Part shown: one piece after another, positions 17,837 to 26,582 of the stretch
Position numbering within the stretch: the stretch's first letter is position 1
Layout: each line of letters opens with the position of its first letter
Assembly: GCA_043421945.1 (NCBI GenBank)
Contig: JBHOGO010000005.1
Span: 1 to 64,000 of the forward strand
DNA length: 64,000 bases
Source of the DNA: Thaumasiovibrio sp043421945
GTDB lineage: Bacteria; Pseudomonadota; Gammaproteobacteria; Enterobacterales; Vibrionaceae
Direction of reading: 5' to 3'
Translations under genes and position numbers: made by a program
The notes under the pieces: generated by a model
The model's input: the letters and a program-made list of their open reading frames with translations, nothing else
What the model was told of the DNA's origin: nothing
Database searches by the model: none

Positions 17837-17864
17837 AAGGGCTTGCTGAGGCAAGCCCTTTTTT
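17837..17864 (+). terminator. Rho-independent terminator of crp
   Basis: A perfect 10-bp stem (AAGGGCTTGC/GCAAGCCCTT) with a 4-nt loop is followed by a run of T residues. It lies 19 nt after the crp stop. Confidence 0.93.
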
Positions 17865-17916
17865 ATTGTCTGTCACCTAGCTGCTCCACTTCTTAGCGAG
17901 CTTAAGCTCTTAACTC

Positions 17917-17955
17917 TTAGCATTTAGCATTTAGCATTTAGCATTTAGCATTTAG
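17917..17955. repeat. 7-bp tandem repeat (TTAGCAT), 5.6 copies
   Basis: Five perfect copies of TTAGCAT followed by a partial TTAG lie between the crp terminator and the end of the convergent DUF1338 gene, 20 nt from its stop. The array is outside any gene. Arrays of this kind change copy number by slippage, so it may differ between strains. Confidence 0.95.
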
Positions 17956-17975
17956 AAAAAGATACCCAAGAGACG

Positions 17976-18767
17976 CTATTTGCTGTCTGTACTCTCGAAT
18001 ATTTTGTCTGCTGACGCTTCAACAAACCCAGAGTAAAGCTCACCACTCGGCTGTGGATAACGCTTAGCAAACTCATAAAAACCGCCGGGAATAATACGCT
18101 CACCCTCCTGAAATAAGACAGGCACACCGTCAGCCATCGTCGAAGACTGCTCTAACATCACTTCAGCACTCCCTTTGACCTCTCCACCCGACTCGTTCAA
18201 AGAAAACTCATGAGCTCTTAGGAAACGGTTTACTTCAATGACATCTTCAAACGTCGAAAGTTGATTAACACTCACCGTAAAGTGATTCGCACCATAACCA
18301 TGAGCCGCCACCCAAGCAGCATACTCACTCTCGGCTGCAAGCATGTCATATGTCTTCTGGCTGACACGCCATGGACGCCCTGCCGACAAGAAATCGCCTT
18401 GCTGGTCCAAAGGTCGCGATATCTGTTCAACCATATGACGCACCGCCAACTGAACGTCCAGCGAGCACTGCCCCACCATCAACTCACTGATAAACACTTT
18501 GGGCGCTAAAGGGTCTGGGTGTTCGAAATGTTCTGCATAAAGCTTTTTACGCTCAAAACGATACTCCCCCTGACGGCGATACCCGGCAGCAATGAAAGGG
18601 GCCGCAAGCACATCTAGACCAACATCCGGTAGATTGAAAGTACGCAGTGCAATATGATCGTTATCTAAGGGCTCTCCTTCACTCAGTAGGTGATGAACGC
18701 GCTTCGCTGATGGGCAAAGCCTCGCTGTATAGTCTTGCCACAACTGTTCGAACAACCGTGTATACAT
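17976..18767 (-). CDS. DUF1338 family metal-dependent dioxygenase-like protein (short form)
   Basis: The DUF1338 family includes HglS/YdcJ, a 2-oxoadipate dioxygenase/decarboxylase of lysine catabolism with a vicinal-oxygen-chelate-like fold. This member is short (263 residues; HglS is about 460). Candidate metal ligands are His38 (NDHIALRTF), His162 (ANHFTVSV) and Glu232 (FYEFAKRY), matching the His-His-Glu pattern of the family. It lies 118 nt after astD on the same strand and may be co-transcribed with the ast genes. Its substrate is unknown; a 2-oxoacid derived from amino-acid breakdown is the natural guess. Confidence 0.75.
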   Translation of the reverse strand: MYTRLFEQLWQDYTARLCPSAKRVHHLLSEGEPLDNDHIALRTFNLPDVGLDVLAAPFIAAGYRRQGEYRFERKKLYAEHFEHPDPLAPKVFISELMVGQCSLDVQLAVRHMVEQISRPLDQQGDFLSAGRPWRVSQKTYDMLAAESEYAAWVAAHGYGANHFTVSVNQLSTFEDVIEVNRFLRAHEFSLNESGGEVKGSAEVMLEQSSTMADGVPVLFQEGERIIPGGFYEFAKRYPQPSGELYSGFVEASADKIFESTDSK

Positions 18768-18885
18768 ATCCCCTCCCCGTGTTTATCGCCTATCTACCAA
18801 CCCCCTAAACAAACGGGTAGTCAGCGATAAGACGATGCATACATACAAAGATATTCAAATAAAACGCTTCTCGTTTAACCATTGA

Positions 18886-20340
18886 CTACAGACCCGGTGA
18901 ACGTTGCTCTGGCAGTATTGGCGCCTCTCCCTCCATTGATGCCATCGGGTAGGCACAATAGTCAGCGGCATAATAGGCACTTGGACGCAGATTTCCTGAA
19001 TCACCAGGGCCACCAAACGGCGCATCGCCACTTGCCCCTGTTAGCTGCCGATTACGATTGACGATCCCCGCTCGTATATGAGCAAGAAAGTAATCCCACT
19101 CATCATCCTCTGTGGAAATAAGACCAGCCGATAGCCCAAAGCGAGTATCATTCGCTAGCCTGACCGCGTCAGTCAATGTGCGATAACGTATGACTTGCAG
19201 TAGTGGACCGAAATATTCCTCATCAGGAAGGTCGACGATCGCGGTGACATCAATAATGCCTGGCGTAACTATCGCTCCTTGCCCTCTAGAGGCTAATTTC
19301 AGGGCTTTCCCTCCCTTCGCCAGTAGTTGCTGTTGAGCAGAGATAATACCATCAGCGGCGCTCTCAGAGATTTGTGGCCCCATAAACGGTGCAGGATCAT
19401 CAAACGGACCACCAATGCGAATGGCCTTCGTCGCCTGAACTAGGCGTTCTGCGATATCATCACCCTCAATCCCCTCCGGCAAGTAAAGTCGGCGTGCACA
19501 CGTACAGCGTTGCCCTGCACTAATAAAAGCAGACTGGATAATGGTATAAACGGTGGCATCAATATCACCGCAGGCCTTAGAAACAACCAGTGGGTTATTC
19601 CCTCCCATCTCTAGCGCCAGCATTTTTCCGGGTTGCCCTGCAAACTGACGATGGAGTAACTGACCTGTCGCCGCACTGCCTGTAAATAAAAGGCCATCAA
19701 TGCCTTTATTCGACGCCAGTGCCTGTCCGGTCTCCTTTGCGCCTTGGACGAGGTTAATGACTCCCTTCGGTAGCCCAGCCTCTTCCCATAGTTTCATGGC
19801 AATTTCACCAACATGCGGAGTGAGCTCTGACGGTTTGAAGACGACGGTGTTACCCGCTAATAGCGCTGGAACAATATGGCCATTAGGCAAGTGCCCAGGA
19901 AAATTGTAGGGGCCAAAGACGGCAAGAACACCTAACGGTCGATGACGTAATACGGCTTCGGTATCGGCAACCATTCGGCGTCGCTCACCGGTTCTCTCTT
20001 CATAGGCACGCAGCGAAATAGCAATTTTTCCTTTCATTGCCCCTGCTTCAGTGCGTGTTTCCCACAGTGGCTTACCCGTTTCATTCGCTATCGCAACAGC
20101 AATATTCTCACTATTCTCTGCAAGCAGCTCAGCAAAACGTTCCACAACGTCTAAACGTGAAGCCAGCGAACTCAGACGCCATTCAGACAGCGCTTCTCGT
20201 GCTGCTGAGACTGCCAGTTCAACTTGTTCATCCGTCGCACTGATACCTTCCCAAACCACGTCAGTGCTATAGGGGTTTTTCGACACTATATTGTGGCCTT
20301 GCCCTACCCGCCATTGACCATTAATCCACTGAGTTGTCAT
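18886..20340 (-). CDS. astD: Succinylglutamate-semialdehyde dehydrogenase
   Basis: AstD oxidises N-succinylglutamate 5-semialdehyde to N-succinylglutamate with NAD, the fourth step of the arginine succinyltransferase (AST) pathway. It has 484 residues from the ATG at 20340, whose AAGGAG is well placed; a GTG one codon earlier is too close to it. Aldehyde dehydrogenase marks are FGPYNFPGHLPNGH, the general-base Glu in ALEMGGNNPL and the catalytic Cys in SAGQRCTCARR. The start overlaps the astA stop (TGATG), so the pair is coupled. Confidence 0.95.
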   Translation of the reverse strand: MTTQWINGQWRVGQGHNIVSKNPYSTDVVWEGISATDEQVELAVSAAREALSEWRLSSLASRLDVVERFAELLAENSENIAVAIANETGKPLWETRTEAGAMKGKIAISLRAYEERTGERRRMVADTEAVLRHRPLGVLAVFGPYNFPGHLPNGHIVPALLAGNTVVFKPSELTPHVGEIAMKLWEEAGLPKGVINLVQGAKETGQALASNKGIDGLLFTGSAATGQLLHRQFAGQPGKMLALEMGGNNPLVVSKACGDIDATVYTIIQSAFISAGQRCTCARRLYLPEGIEGDDIAERLVQATKAIRIGGPFDDPAPFMGPQISESAADGIISAQQQLLAKGGKALKLASRGQGAIVTPGIIDVTAIVDLPDEEYFGPLLQVIRYRTLTDAVRLANDTRFGLSAGLISTEDDEWDYFLAHIRAGIVNRNRQLTGASGDAPFGGPGDSGNLRPSAYYAADYCAYPMASMEGEAPILPEQRSPGL

Positions 20341-21371
20341 CACTGCTCCTTATCCATCGTCAATAACCGCACTTGCTCTCCCTCACTAACGCACAGCACC
20401 TGAGCAACATCAGCAGGAATCATCACGGTATTGTTTTGGATATCAACACTGGCACGACAAGCCGTTGCCCTGAATTCTTCGAATGAGGTATTACTCAACA
20501 AAATCTCTTGGCTCGATGTTTCGACATGACCGATTATCACTTCGGCATTGATTGAGTGACGAACCGATTCTATATGTCGTCGTTCACACTCTACCGTCGG
20601 CCCGCCATCAAAAATATCGACATAGCCGCGGCATGAAAAACCTTCTTTTTCGAGCAAACGTAAAGCAGGACGGGTGTTGTCATGCACCTTACCAATGACC
20701 GCTTGCGCTTCTTTACTGAGTAAACTGACGTAGATGGGATGCTTAGGCATAAGATCGGCGATAAAGCCTTTTTTTCCTATCCCTGTAAGGTGGTCTGCAA
20801 GGGTGAAATCAATCGAGAAAAAGTGCTCTTTCAGCCAAGCCCAAAAAGGAGAATTGCCGTCAGTGTCAGAAACACCTCTCATTTCAGCAAAGACGGTTTC
20901 CGAGAATCGAGACTCATGCTCTGCAAGCATGAGAAAGCGGCATTTAGACATCAACTTACCATTCAAGCCCTGCCGCCACTCTGGTCGCAAAAATAACGTA
21001 CAAATTTCGGTGCTACCGGTGTAGTGATTACCTAAAGCAAGTACTTCAACAATGTTATGGACGCCGAGTTTCGGTGAGGAGTGAACAACTTTAGACAAGT
21101 GATAACTATAGAAAGGAACATCTAATCCGATGGCTGCCTCAATGGCGGTCGTTCCCACCACCTCACCGGTTTCGGTATCTTCTGCCACCATCAGGTAGCC
21201 TTCATTACCAGGCTCTGTCACCGCTTTAGAAAAGCTTTCTTCAGAATGGGCTATACGTTTTTTTAGCAGCGTCTCACTCACTGGCAGTGAGGTAAAACCA
21301 TGACCAGATTCTTTAGCGCACAGCAACAAAGCCTCATAGTCCGTTGTTTTAATTGGCCGTATGACAAGCAT
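20340..21371 (-). CDS. astA: Arginine N-succinyltransferase
   Basis: AstA transfers succinyl from succinyl-CoA to the alpha-amino group of arginine, the first AST step. It has 343 residues from the ATG at 21371 (MLVIRPIKTTDYEALL), supported by AGGAGGG 5 nt upstream and by alignment with E. coli MMVIRP. Family regions seen include TGSTEICTLFLRPEWR, AEMRGVSDTDGNSPFW and IFDGGPTVEC. It lies 78 nt after argD/astC. astB and astE are not in the window. Confidence 0.95.
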   Translation of the reverse strand: MLVIRPIKTTDYEALLLCAKESGHGFTSLPVSETLLKKRIAHSEESFSKAVTEPGNEGYLMVAEDTETGEVVGTTAIEAAIGLDVPFYSYHLSKVVHSSPKLGVHNIVEVLALGNHYTGSTEICTLFLRPEWRQGLNGKLMSKCRFLMLAEHESRFSETVFAEMRGVSDTDGNSPFWAWLKEHFFSIDFTLADHLTGIGKKGFIADLMPKHPIYVSLLSKEAQAVIGKVHDNTRPALRLLEKEGFSCRGYVDIFDGGPTVECERRHIESVRHSINAEVIIGHVETSSQEILLSNTSFEEFRATACRASVDIQNNTVMIPADVAQVLCVSEGEQVRLLTMDKEQ

Positions 21372-21449
21372 CGCATCCCTCCTCATCCACATCAGTGTCT
21401 ACACAAGTGTAGTTAGCGCCCTCCATCCTTGGGCGCCTCAGCGTTAATT

Positions 21450-22658
21450 TCAGTCGGTCAAACTGGCAATCGCACGTTCCAGCTTCTCTAAACCCAGATC
21501 CACATCTTGCTGTGAGATCACGAGCGATGGCGTAAAGCGCACCACGTTAGGACCAGCAACAAGCACTAATAAACCTTGTTGACCCGCAGCAACGAGGATA
21601 TCTCTCGCCCTGCCTTGCCACTCATCATTCAGTACTGCACCAATCAATAACCCTTTGCCACGAACTTCACTAAATAGAGAGTACTTATCATTAATACGAG
21701 CGAGCCCATCACGGAACCAGCCTTCACGCACTTTGACTCCGTCTAACACTTCAGGCGTATTAATGGTATCGATCACTGCATTGGCGACCGCACACGCTAA
21801 CGGGTTACCTCCATAGGTTGACCCATGTGTTCCCACCTTCATCGAAGCAGCCAATGCTGTCGTGGTCAGCATTGCTCCAATCGGGAAGCCTCCACCCAGA
21901 GATTTTGCCGTCGTTAAAATGTCAGGGGTCACACCAAGTTCTTGATAAGCATAAAAGTGACCAGTACGACCATTACCGGTCTGTACCTCATCAAAAATAA
22001 GCAGCGCATTGTGCTTATCGCACAGAGCGCGGACACCTTGAACAAATTCATCGGTTGGCGTGATAATGCCGCCCTCGCCTTGTAATGGTTCCATCATGAC
22101 AGCACAGGTTTTATCAGAGATCTGCGCTTCAAAAGCCGCTAAGTCGTTGTAAGGAAGGTGGGTAATATCTTGGGGCTTAGGGCCAAATCCGTCAGAATAG
22201 CTACTTTGCCCGCCAACGGTCACGGTAAAAAACGTTCGACCATGAAAGCCTTGAGTAAAGGCGATGATTTCAGACTTCTCTTCCCCGTATTGCTCTACCG
22301 CAACACGACGAGCAAGTTTCAGTGCCGCTTCGTTAGCTTCTGCACCCGAATTGGCAAAGAATACTTTTTCGGCAAAACTCGCGTCGATAAGACGCTGCGC
22401 CAGCGTTAATGCAGGCTCATTGGTCATGACATTACTGAGATGCCACAGTTTGTTGCCTTGCTCAGTCAGCGCATTAACCATGGCAGGATGGCAGTGCCCT
22501 AAGCAGCTAACCGCTATTCCTCCAGCAAAATCGAGATAAGCGTTGCCAGCCTGATCCCACAGCGTCGAACCTTCACCTCTTACGGGCACCATTTCCATCG
22601 GCGCATAACAAGGAACCATCACATCATCAAATAGTGTTCTATCGACCGACTTTTCCAT
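21450..22658 (-). CDS. argD: Acetylornithine/succinylornithine aminotransferase
   Basis: This is a PLP aminotransferase of the ArgD/AstC group with 402 residues. It converts N-acetylglutamate semialdehyde to acetylornithine in arginine synthesis and succinylornithine to the semialdehyde in the AST pathway. The PLP Lys is in TTAKSLGGGFPIGAM; other marks are NSGAEANEAALKLAR, GFHGRTFF and IFDEVQTGNGRTG. It lies directly before astA-astD, and no second copy is in the window, so one enzyme probably serves both directions. In E. coli argD also lies near crp and pabA. GGAAGGAG precedes the ATG. Confidence 0.94.
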   Translation of the reverse strand: MEKSVDRTLFDDVMVPCYAPMEMVPVRGEGSTLWDQAGNAYLDFAGGIAVSCLGHCHPAMVNALTEQGNKLWHLSNVMTNEPALTLAQRLIDASFAEKVFFANSGAEANEAALKLARRVAVEQYGEEKSEIIAFTQGFHGRTFFTVTVGGQSSYSDGFGPKPQDITHLPYNDLAAFEAQISDKTCAVMMEPLQGEGGIITPTDEFVQGVRALCDKHNALLIFDEVQTGNGRTGHFYAYQELGVTPDILTTAKSLGGGFPIGAMLTTTALAASMKVGTHGSTYGGNPLACAVANAVIDTINTPEVLDGVKVREGWFRDGLARINDKYSLFSEVRGKGLLIGAVLNDEWQGRARDILVAAGQQGLLVLVAGPNVVRFTPSLVISQQDVDLGLEKLERAIASLTD

Positions 22659-22947
22659 TTAACTCACTCCTTCCACTGTGCAGTGACTTTCTGACAGTAT
22701 TTACAATTTATTAACCAATTCAATAGCAGAATATTGTTTTCTGGCTAATGTGCCAAGCTATCTATTGGGACGCATGACATAGTTATGCAACTTTTTAAAG
22801 GTGTTATTAAGCTACACTTCGGTAAGAAACTCTTTCCGAACAGGAAATGACAAATAAATGGGCGAACAAAGAAGTGAATAAAATATCGTCAGGTAGGGTT
22901 TCCGCCCTACCGATAAGAAATGTTGCGTTTAGTGATGGGGATCGATG

Positions 22948-23520
22948 TTAACGGGAAAGAAAGTTAGCGAGAAGCTCGTGACCTTGCTCAGTGAGGATAC
23001 TCTCTGGATGGAACTGCACCCCATAAAGTGGCAATGTTTTATGCTCAAATCCCATAATAATATCTGGCTCCCCCTGAGCATCGCAGGTCCACGCTGTGAC
23101 ATCAAAGCAATTCGGCAGCGACTCTACAACAAGAGAGTGATAGCGAGTCACTTGCAACGGTAAATTGAGGTCAGTAAATAGAGACTGATTACCGTGGTAA
23201 ACAGGAGAGGTTTTACCGTGCATCGGCTCTTTAGCACGTACCACTTTTGCGCCATAAACTTGTGCTATCGACTGATGCCCCAAACAGACACCTAAAATGG
23301 GTAGCTTTCCGGCAAAGTGAGCAATTGCGGCAAGAGAAACTCCTGCTTCGTTCGGTGTACAAGGTCCCGGAGAGATCACGAGATGAGAAGGTGATAGCGC
23401 CTTTATGCCGGCAACATCGATTTCATCATTACGAATGACCTGCACTTCTGCCCCTAACTCACAAAAGTATTGGTACAAGTTGTACGTAAATGAATCATAG
23501 TTATCGATAATCAGCAGCAT
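22948..23520 (-). CDS. pabA: Anthranilate/aminodeoxychorismate synthase glutaminase component
   Basis: This is a class I glutamine amidotransferase that feeds ammonia to PabB (folate route) and possibly to TrpE. It has 190 residues from the ATG at 23520 (MLLIIDNYDSFTYNLYQYFC); a GTG three codons earlier is an alternative. The nucleophile is Cys79 in GVCLGHQSI, with His-Glu in QFHPESILTEQGHELLANF and the oxyanion loop SPGPCTP. Its place next to argD matches E. coli pabA, hence the symbol. The 290-nt gap before argD has no gene; a weak ARG-box half match is at 22875-22888. Confidence 0.9.
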   Translation of the reverse strand: MLLIIDNYDSFTYNLYQYFCELGAEVQVIRNDEIDVAGIKALSPSHLVISPGPCTPNEAGVSLAAIAHFAGKLPILGVCLGHQSIAQVYGAKVVRAKEPMHGKTSPVYHGNQSLFTDLNLPLQVTRYHSLVVESLPNCFDVTAWTCDAQGEPDIIMGFEHKTLPLYGVQFHPESILTEQGHELLANFLSR

Positions 23521-23613
23521 ACTCACCACAATGCCAGTCCCAAAAAAGAAGCGCCTATTGTGCCGACTCCGAACAGAAAGGCAAGCTGTGGCGTAAATAA
23601 TCCCCAGAAAAAC

Positions 23614-23639
23614 AAAAAGCCACGCAATGCGTGGCTTTT
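23614..23639 (-). terminator. Terminator after trpS
   Basis: A perfect palindromic stem (GCCACGC/GCGTGGC, 3-nt loop) is flanked by A residues on the left and TTTT on the right. Reading leftward from trpS it ends in TTTTTG. It closes the long dam-rpe-gph-trpS unit and separates it from pabA; it could also work in the opposite direction. Confidence 0.85.
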
Positions 23640-23690
23640 AGAGAGTGGCATATGCCATATTAGGCGCCAACTAGCGCTCTAATCAGCGTG

Positions 23691-24698
23691 CTATGGGCGA
23701 GCAACAAAGCCTACCGCCTCATAAGCCTTCTTCAAGGTTACCGCTGCACGAGCTGATGCTTTCTCTGCACCTGACTTCATAACAGCATCAAGGTATGCAC
23801 GATCGCTACGCACACGCTGATATTCAGCTTGTACAGGTTCAAGCATTGCGACCATGGCTTCGCCAAGATCCTTCTTAAATGGACCGTACATTTCAACACC
23901 AGCATATTGCGCTTCAATTTCTGCAAAGCTTTTGCCTGTTGCTGCTGAGTAAAGCCCCATAAGGTTTGCAATACCCGCTTTGTTTTCAACGTCGTAAGCG
24001 ATACGTGGTGGTGTTTCCGCGTCCGTTTGCGCTTTGTTAATTTTCTTCAAAATAGACTTAGGGTCTTCTAGCAAGGTGATCACGTTCTTACGGTTATCAT
24101 CTGACTTAGACATCTTCTTCGTCGCATCTTGCAAGCTCATAACGCGTGCATTCACTTCTGGAATGTACGGTTCTGGTACCACAAAGGTATCGCCGTATAC
24201 ATTGTTGAAGCGAGTTGCAATATCACGTGCTAATTCAAGGTGCTGCTTCTGATCGCTACCAACTGGCACTTGGTTCGCGCCATAAAGTAGAATATCCGCC
24301 GCCATCAGCACTGGGTAGCCATGCAGACCCACGTTGACATCGTTCGCGAAACGCGCTGATTTGTCTTTAAACTGAGTCATACGGTTTAGCTCACCCATTT
24401 GGGTGTAGCAGTTTAGCAACCAACCTAGCTGCGCGTGCTCTGGTACATGAGACTGTACAAACAACGTGCTTTTTTCTGGTGTCACGCCAACCGCTAAACA
24501 GATAGCTAGTGCATCGAGTGTCGCTTCATGAAGTGCTTTTGGGTCTTGGCGAACGGTGATCGCGTGAAGGTCAACGACACAATACTGACAATCGAAATCA
24601 TCCTGCATCTGCTCCCATTGACGCAACGCACCCAAATAGTTACCAATACTTAATTCACCAGAAGGCTGTACGCCACTTAAAACAATGGGTTTAGTCAT
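23691..24698 (-). CDS. trpS: Tryptophanyl-tRNA synthetase
   Basis: This class Ic synthetase charges tRNA-Trp. It has 335 residues (E. coli 334). The HIGH-like motif is in PSGELSIGNYLGA at about 12-24 and the KMSKS loop is KKMSKSDDNR near 195. It is the last gene of the aroK-aroB-damX-dam-rpe-gph-trpS superoperon, 53 nt after gph, and is followed by a terminator. Confidence 0.98.
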   Translation of the reverse strand: MTKPIVLSGVQPSGELSIGNYLGALRQWEQMQDDFDCQYCVVDLHAITVRQDPKALHEATLDALAICLAVGVTPEKSTLFVQSHVPEHAQLGWLLNCYTQMGELNRMTQFKDKSARFANDVNVGLHGYPVLMAADILLYGANQVPVGSDQKQHLELARDIATRFNNVYGDTFVVPEPYIPEVNARVMSLQDATKKMSKSDDNRKNVITLLEDPKSILKKINKAQTDAETPPRIAYDVENKAGIANLMGLYSAATGKSFAEIEAQYAGVEMYGPFKKDLGEAMVAMLEPVQAEYQRVRSDRAYLDAVMKSGAEKASARAAVTLKKAYEAVGFVARP

Positions 24699-24751
24699 GC
24701 AAGTTCCTATCTCGTCTATTTTGCTTATCTTTCTATGGAGGGCACTATGCC

Positions 24752-25447
24752 CTAGCAGTACTCGTGATCTAGTTTAACGACATCACGCAGCTGACTAAAG
24801 TGTTCTAAAACAATATTTGGTTCACTAATCGCAATTGGCTCGCCATGATTGTAACCATACGTCAATCCAACCACAGGACAGCCAGCATTTTTAGCCGCTA
24901 ATACATCATTCTTCGAGTCACCCACCATCAACAACTGCTCTGGCGATAGCTGATGCTTTTCGAGAAGCCAATTCAGCGCCATTGGATTGGGTTTTTTCTC
25001 TGGAAAGGTATCACCGCCAATAACATCACTAAAGAAGTGATCAATACCTTGCTGCGCCAAGACATGCGGCACGAACTGCGATGGCTTATTCGTCACGAGT
25101 GCAATAGTAAAACCGCTATCGTGCAGATGCTGCAGTGTCGCCTTCACATCCGCATAAAGCGTGCTACCCGTATGGCCTGTTGCTTCATACTCTGCATCAA
25201 ACTTCTCGCGAACCTTAGCGTGTAGCACTTGGTCAATATCTGCCGCTGGCGTCAATGACTGACTCATACCACGCGCAACAAGCACATCAGCACCGTTGCC
25301 AATCCACTCTTTAACTTGATCAACACTCGCTCCGGTCATCGAAAACGCACGCAGCGCCTTATCTAAACCAACAGCAAGGTCGGGCACGCTATCCAGTAGC
25401 GTGCCGTCTAGATCAAATGCAATTAGGCGAATCCCTTCAATATGCAT
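24752..25447 (-). CDS. gph: Phosphoglycolate phosphatase
   Basis: This HAD-superfamily hydrolase of 231 residues removes 2-phosphoglycolate, partly arising from repair of oxidised DNA ends. The nucleophile motif FDLDGTLLDS is at about 10-19, motif II VTNKPSQF follows, and MVGDSKNDVLAAKNAGC carries the metal-binding acids. The start is 4 nt after the rpe stop, with AAAGGAT inside the end of rpe, so translation is coupled. E. coli Gph has 252 residues; the shorter form is still complete. Confidence 0.95.
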   Translation of the reverse strand: MHIEGIRLIAFDLDGTLLDSVPDLAVGLDKALRAFSMTGASVDQVKEWIGNGADVLVARGMSQSLTPAADIDQVLHAKVREKFDAEYEATGHTGSTLYADVKATLQHLHDSGFTIALVTNKPSQFVPHVLAQQGIDHFFSDVIGGDTFPEKKPNPMALNWLLEKHQLSPEQLLMVGDSKNDVLAAKNAGCPVVGLTYGYNHGEPIAISEPNIVLEHFSQLRDVVKLDHEYC

Positions 25448-25451
25448 TCAA

Positions 25452-26126
25452 TTATCCTTTTACTTTCGCAAGCTCAGCACGCATCTCATCGATCACGGCT
25501 TTGTAGTCTGGTTGGCTGAAGATAGCAGAGCCAGCAACAAACATATCTGCGCCTGCTTCTGCAATTTCGCGGATGTTTTCCACTTTTACACCACCATCAA
25601 TCTCTAGACGGATATCACGGCCAGATGCATCAATACGACGACGAACTTCACGTAGCTTATCAAGTGTACCCGGAATGAACGACTGACCACCAAAGCCTGG
25701 GTTAACTGACATAAGAAGAATTAAATCGACTTTATCCATGACATGATCTAACACGTGAAGTGGCGTTGCAGGGTTGAAAACAAGACCAGCTTGACAGCCA
25801 TGTTCTTTAATCAGTTGTAAAGAACGGTCTACGTGCTCTGACGCTTCTACGTGGAAAGTAATCATGCTTGCACCCGCCTTCGCAAAGTCAGGAATGATAC
25901 GATCAACAGGCTTAACCATTAAATGAACATCGATTGGTGCAGTAATTCCGTAATCACGAAGTGCTTTACAGATTGGGGCACCAAAGGTTAGGTTAGGTAC
26001 ATAGTGATTATCCATCACATCAAAGTGAACCACGTCTGCGCCAGCAGCGAGTACTTTTTCAACGTCTTCACCCAGACGGGCAAAATCGGCAGATAGGATC
26101 GATGGAGCAATCAGAAAGTCTTTCAT
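25452..26126 (-). CDS. rpe: Ribulose-phosphate 3-epimerase
   Basis: Rpe interconverts ribulose 5-phosphate and xylulose 5-phosphate in the pentose phosphate pathway. It has 224 residues from the ATG at 26126 (MKDFLIAPSILSADFARLGE); the open frame upstream has no family similarity. TIM-barrel signatures are HFDVMDNHYVPNLTFG and MSVNPGFGGQSF, with the metal-site His and Asp residues. It is followed closely by gph. A small DUF2970 gene of opposite strand lies between it and dam, breaking the usual dam-rpe junction. Confidence 0.97.
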   Translation of the reverse strand: MKDFLIAPSILSADFARLGEDVEKVLAAGADVVHFDVMDNHYVPNLTFGAPICKALRDYGITAPIDVHLMVKPVDRIIPDFAKAGASMITFHVEASEHVDRSLQLIKEHGCQAGLVFNPATPLHVLDHVMDKVDLILLMSVNPGFGGQSFIPGTLDKLREVRRRIDASGRDIRLEIDGGVKVENIREIAEAGADMFVAGSAIFSQPDYKAVIDEMRAELAKVKG

Positions 26127-26195
26127 GTCAGTTCTCTTATGGCATGTCGAATAGTGGCGCAATTCTACCCGATAACGTAAGTAAAAGGATAGCCT

Positions 26196-26405
26196 GTGAC
26201 ACATCACTCTCGCCGTAAAACAACATCAACGTGGCAAATTCTGATCAGTGTCTTGTCGGCACTGTTTGGTGTGCAGTCAGATGAGAACCGTCATCATGAC
26301 TTTAAACGACGCAGTCCAATCCCATTTATCTTAGTCGGAATCGTCATGATCGCATTCTTGGTATTGGGACTAGTTACTCTGGTACAGGGGATTACGGCAG
26401 GTTAG
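26196..26405 (+). CDS. DUF2970 family small membrane protein
   Basis: This 69-residue protein starts with GTG at 26196, preceded by AAAAGGAT. The N-terminal half (STWQILISVLSALFGVQS) matches the DUF2970 pattern. The C-terminal half has one clear membrane helix (PFILVGIVMIAFLVLGLVTL). The function is unknown. It is on the opposite strand from the surrounding dam-rpe operon, divergent from rpe by 69 nt. It is absent from this place in E. coli. Confidence 0.78.
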   Translation: MTHHSRRKTTSTWQILISVLSALFGVQSDENRHHDFKRRSPIPFILVGIVMIAFLVLGLVTLVQGITAG

Positions 26406-26422
26406 TGACTTCGATAACATTG

Positions 26423-26454
26423 GTCACTGTTTGTCGATAAACAGACTCAGTGAC
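26423..26454. other. Hairpin downstream of the DUF2970 gene
   Basis: GTCACTG and CAGTGAC are exact inverted repeats, and an inner CTGTTT/AAACAG pair offers an alternative fold. ACAAAATAG follows rather than a T run. It may end the DUF2970 transcript. The rest of 26406-26582 shows nothing recognisable. Confidence 0.4.
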
Positions 26455-26582
26455 ACAAAATAGTTTCCGATGAGCATGAGATAGGTGCAGCCGTAGTTAT
26501 TAAAAAGCTACGGCAAACTCTTGGATAGAAGAGGCAGCGATTAACTGTAAAGCGCTATTAAGGTGATAACGGCGTAAAAAGT

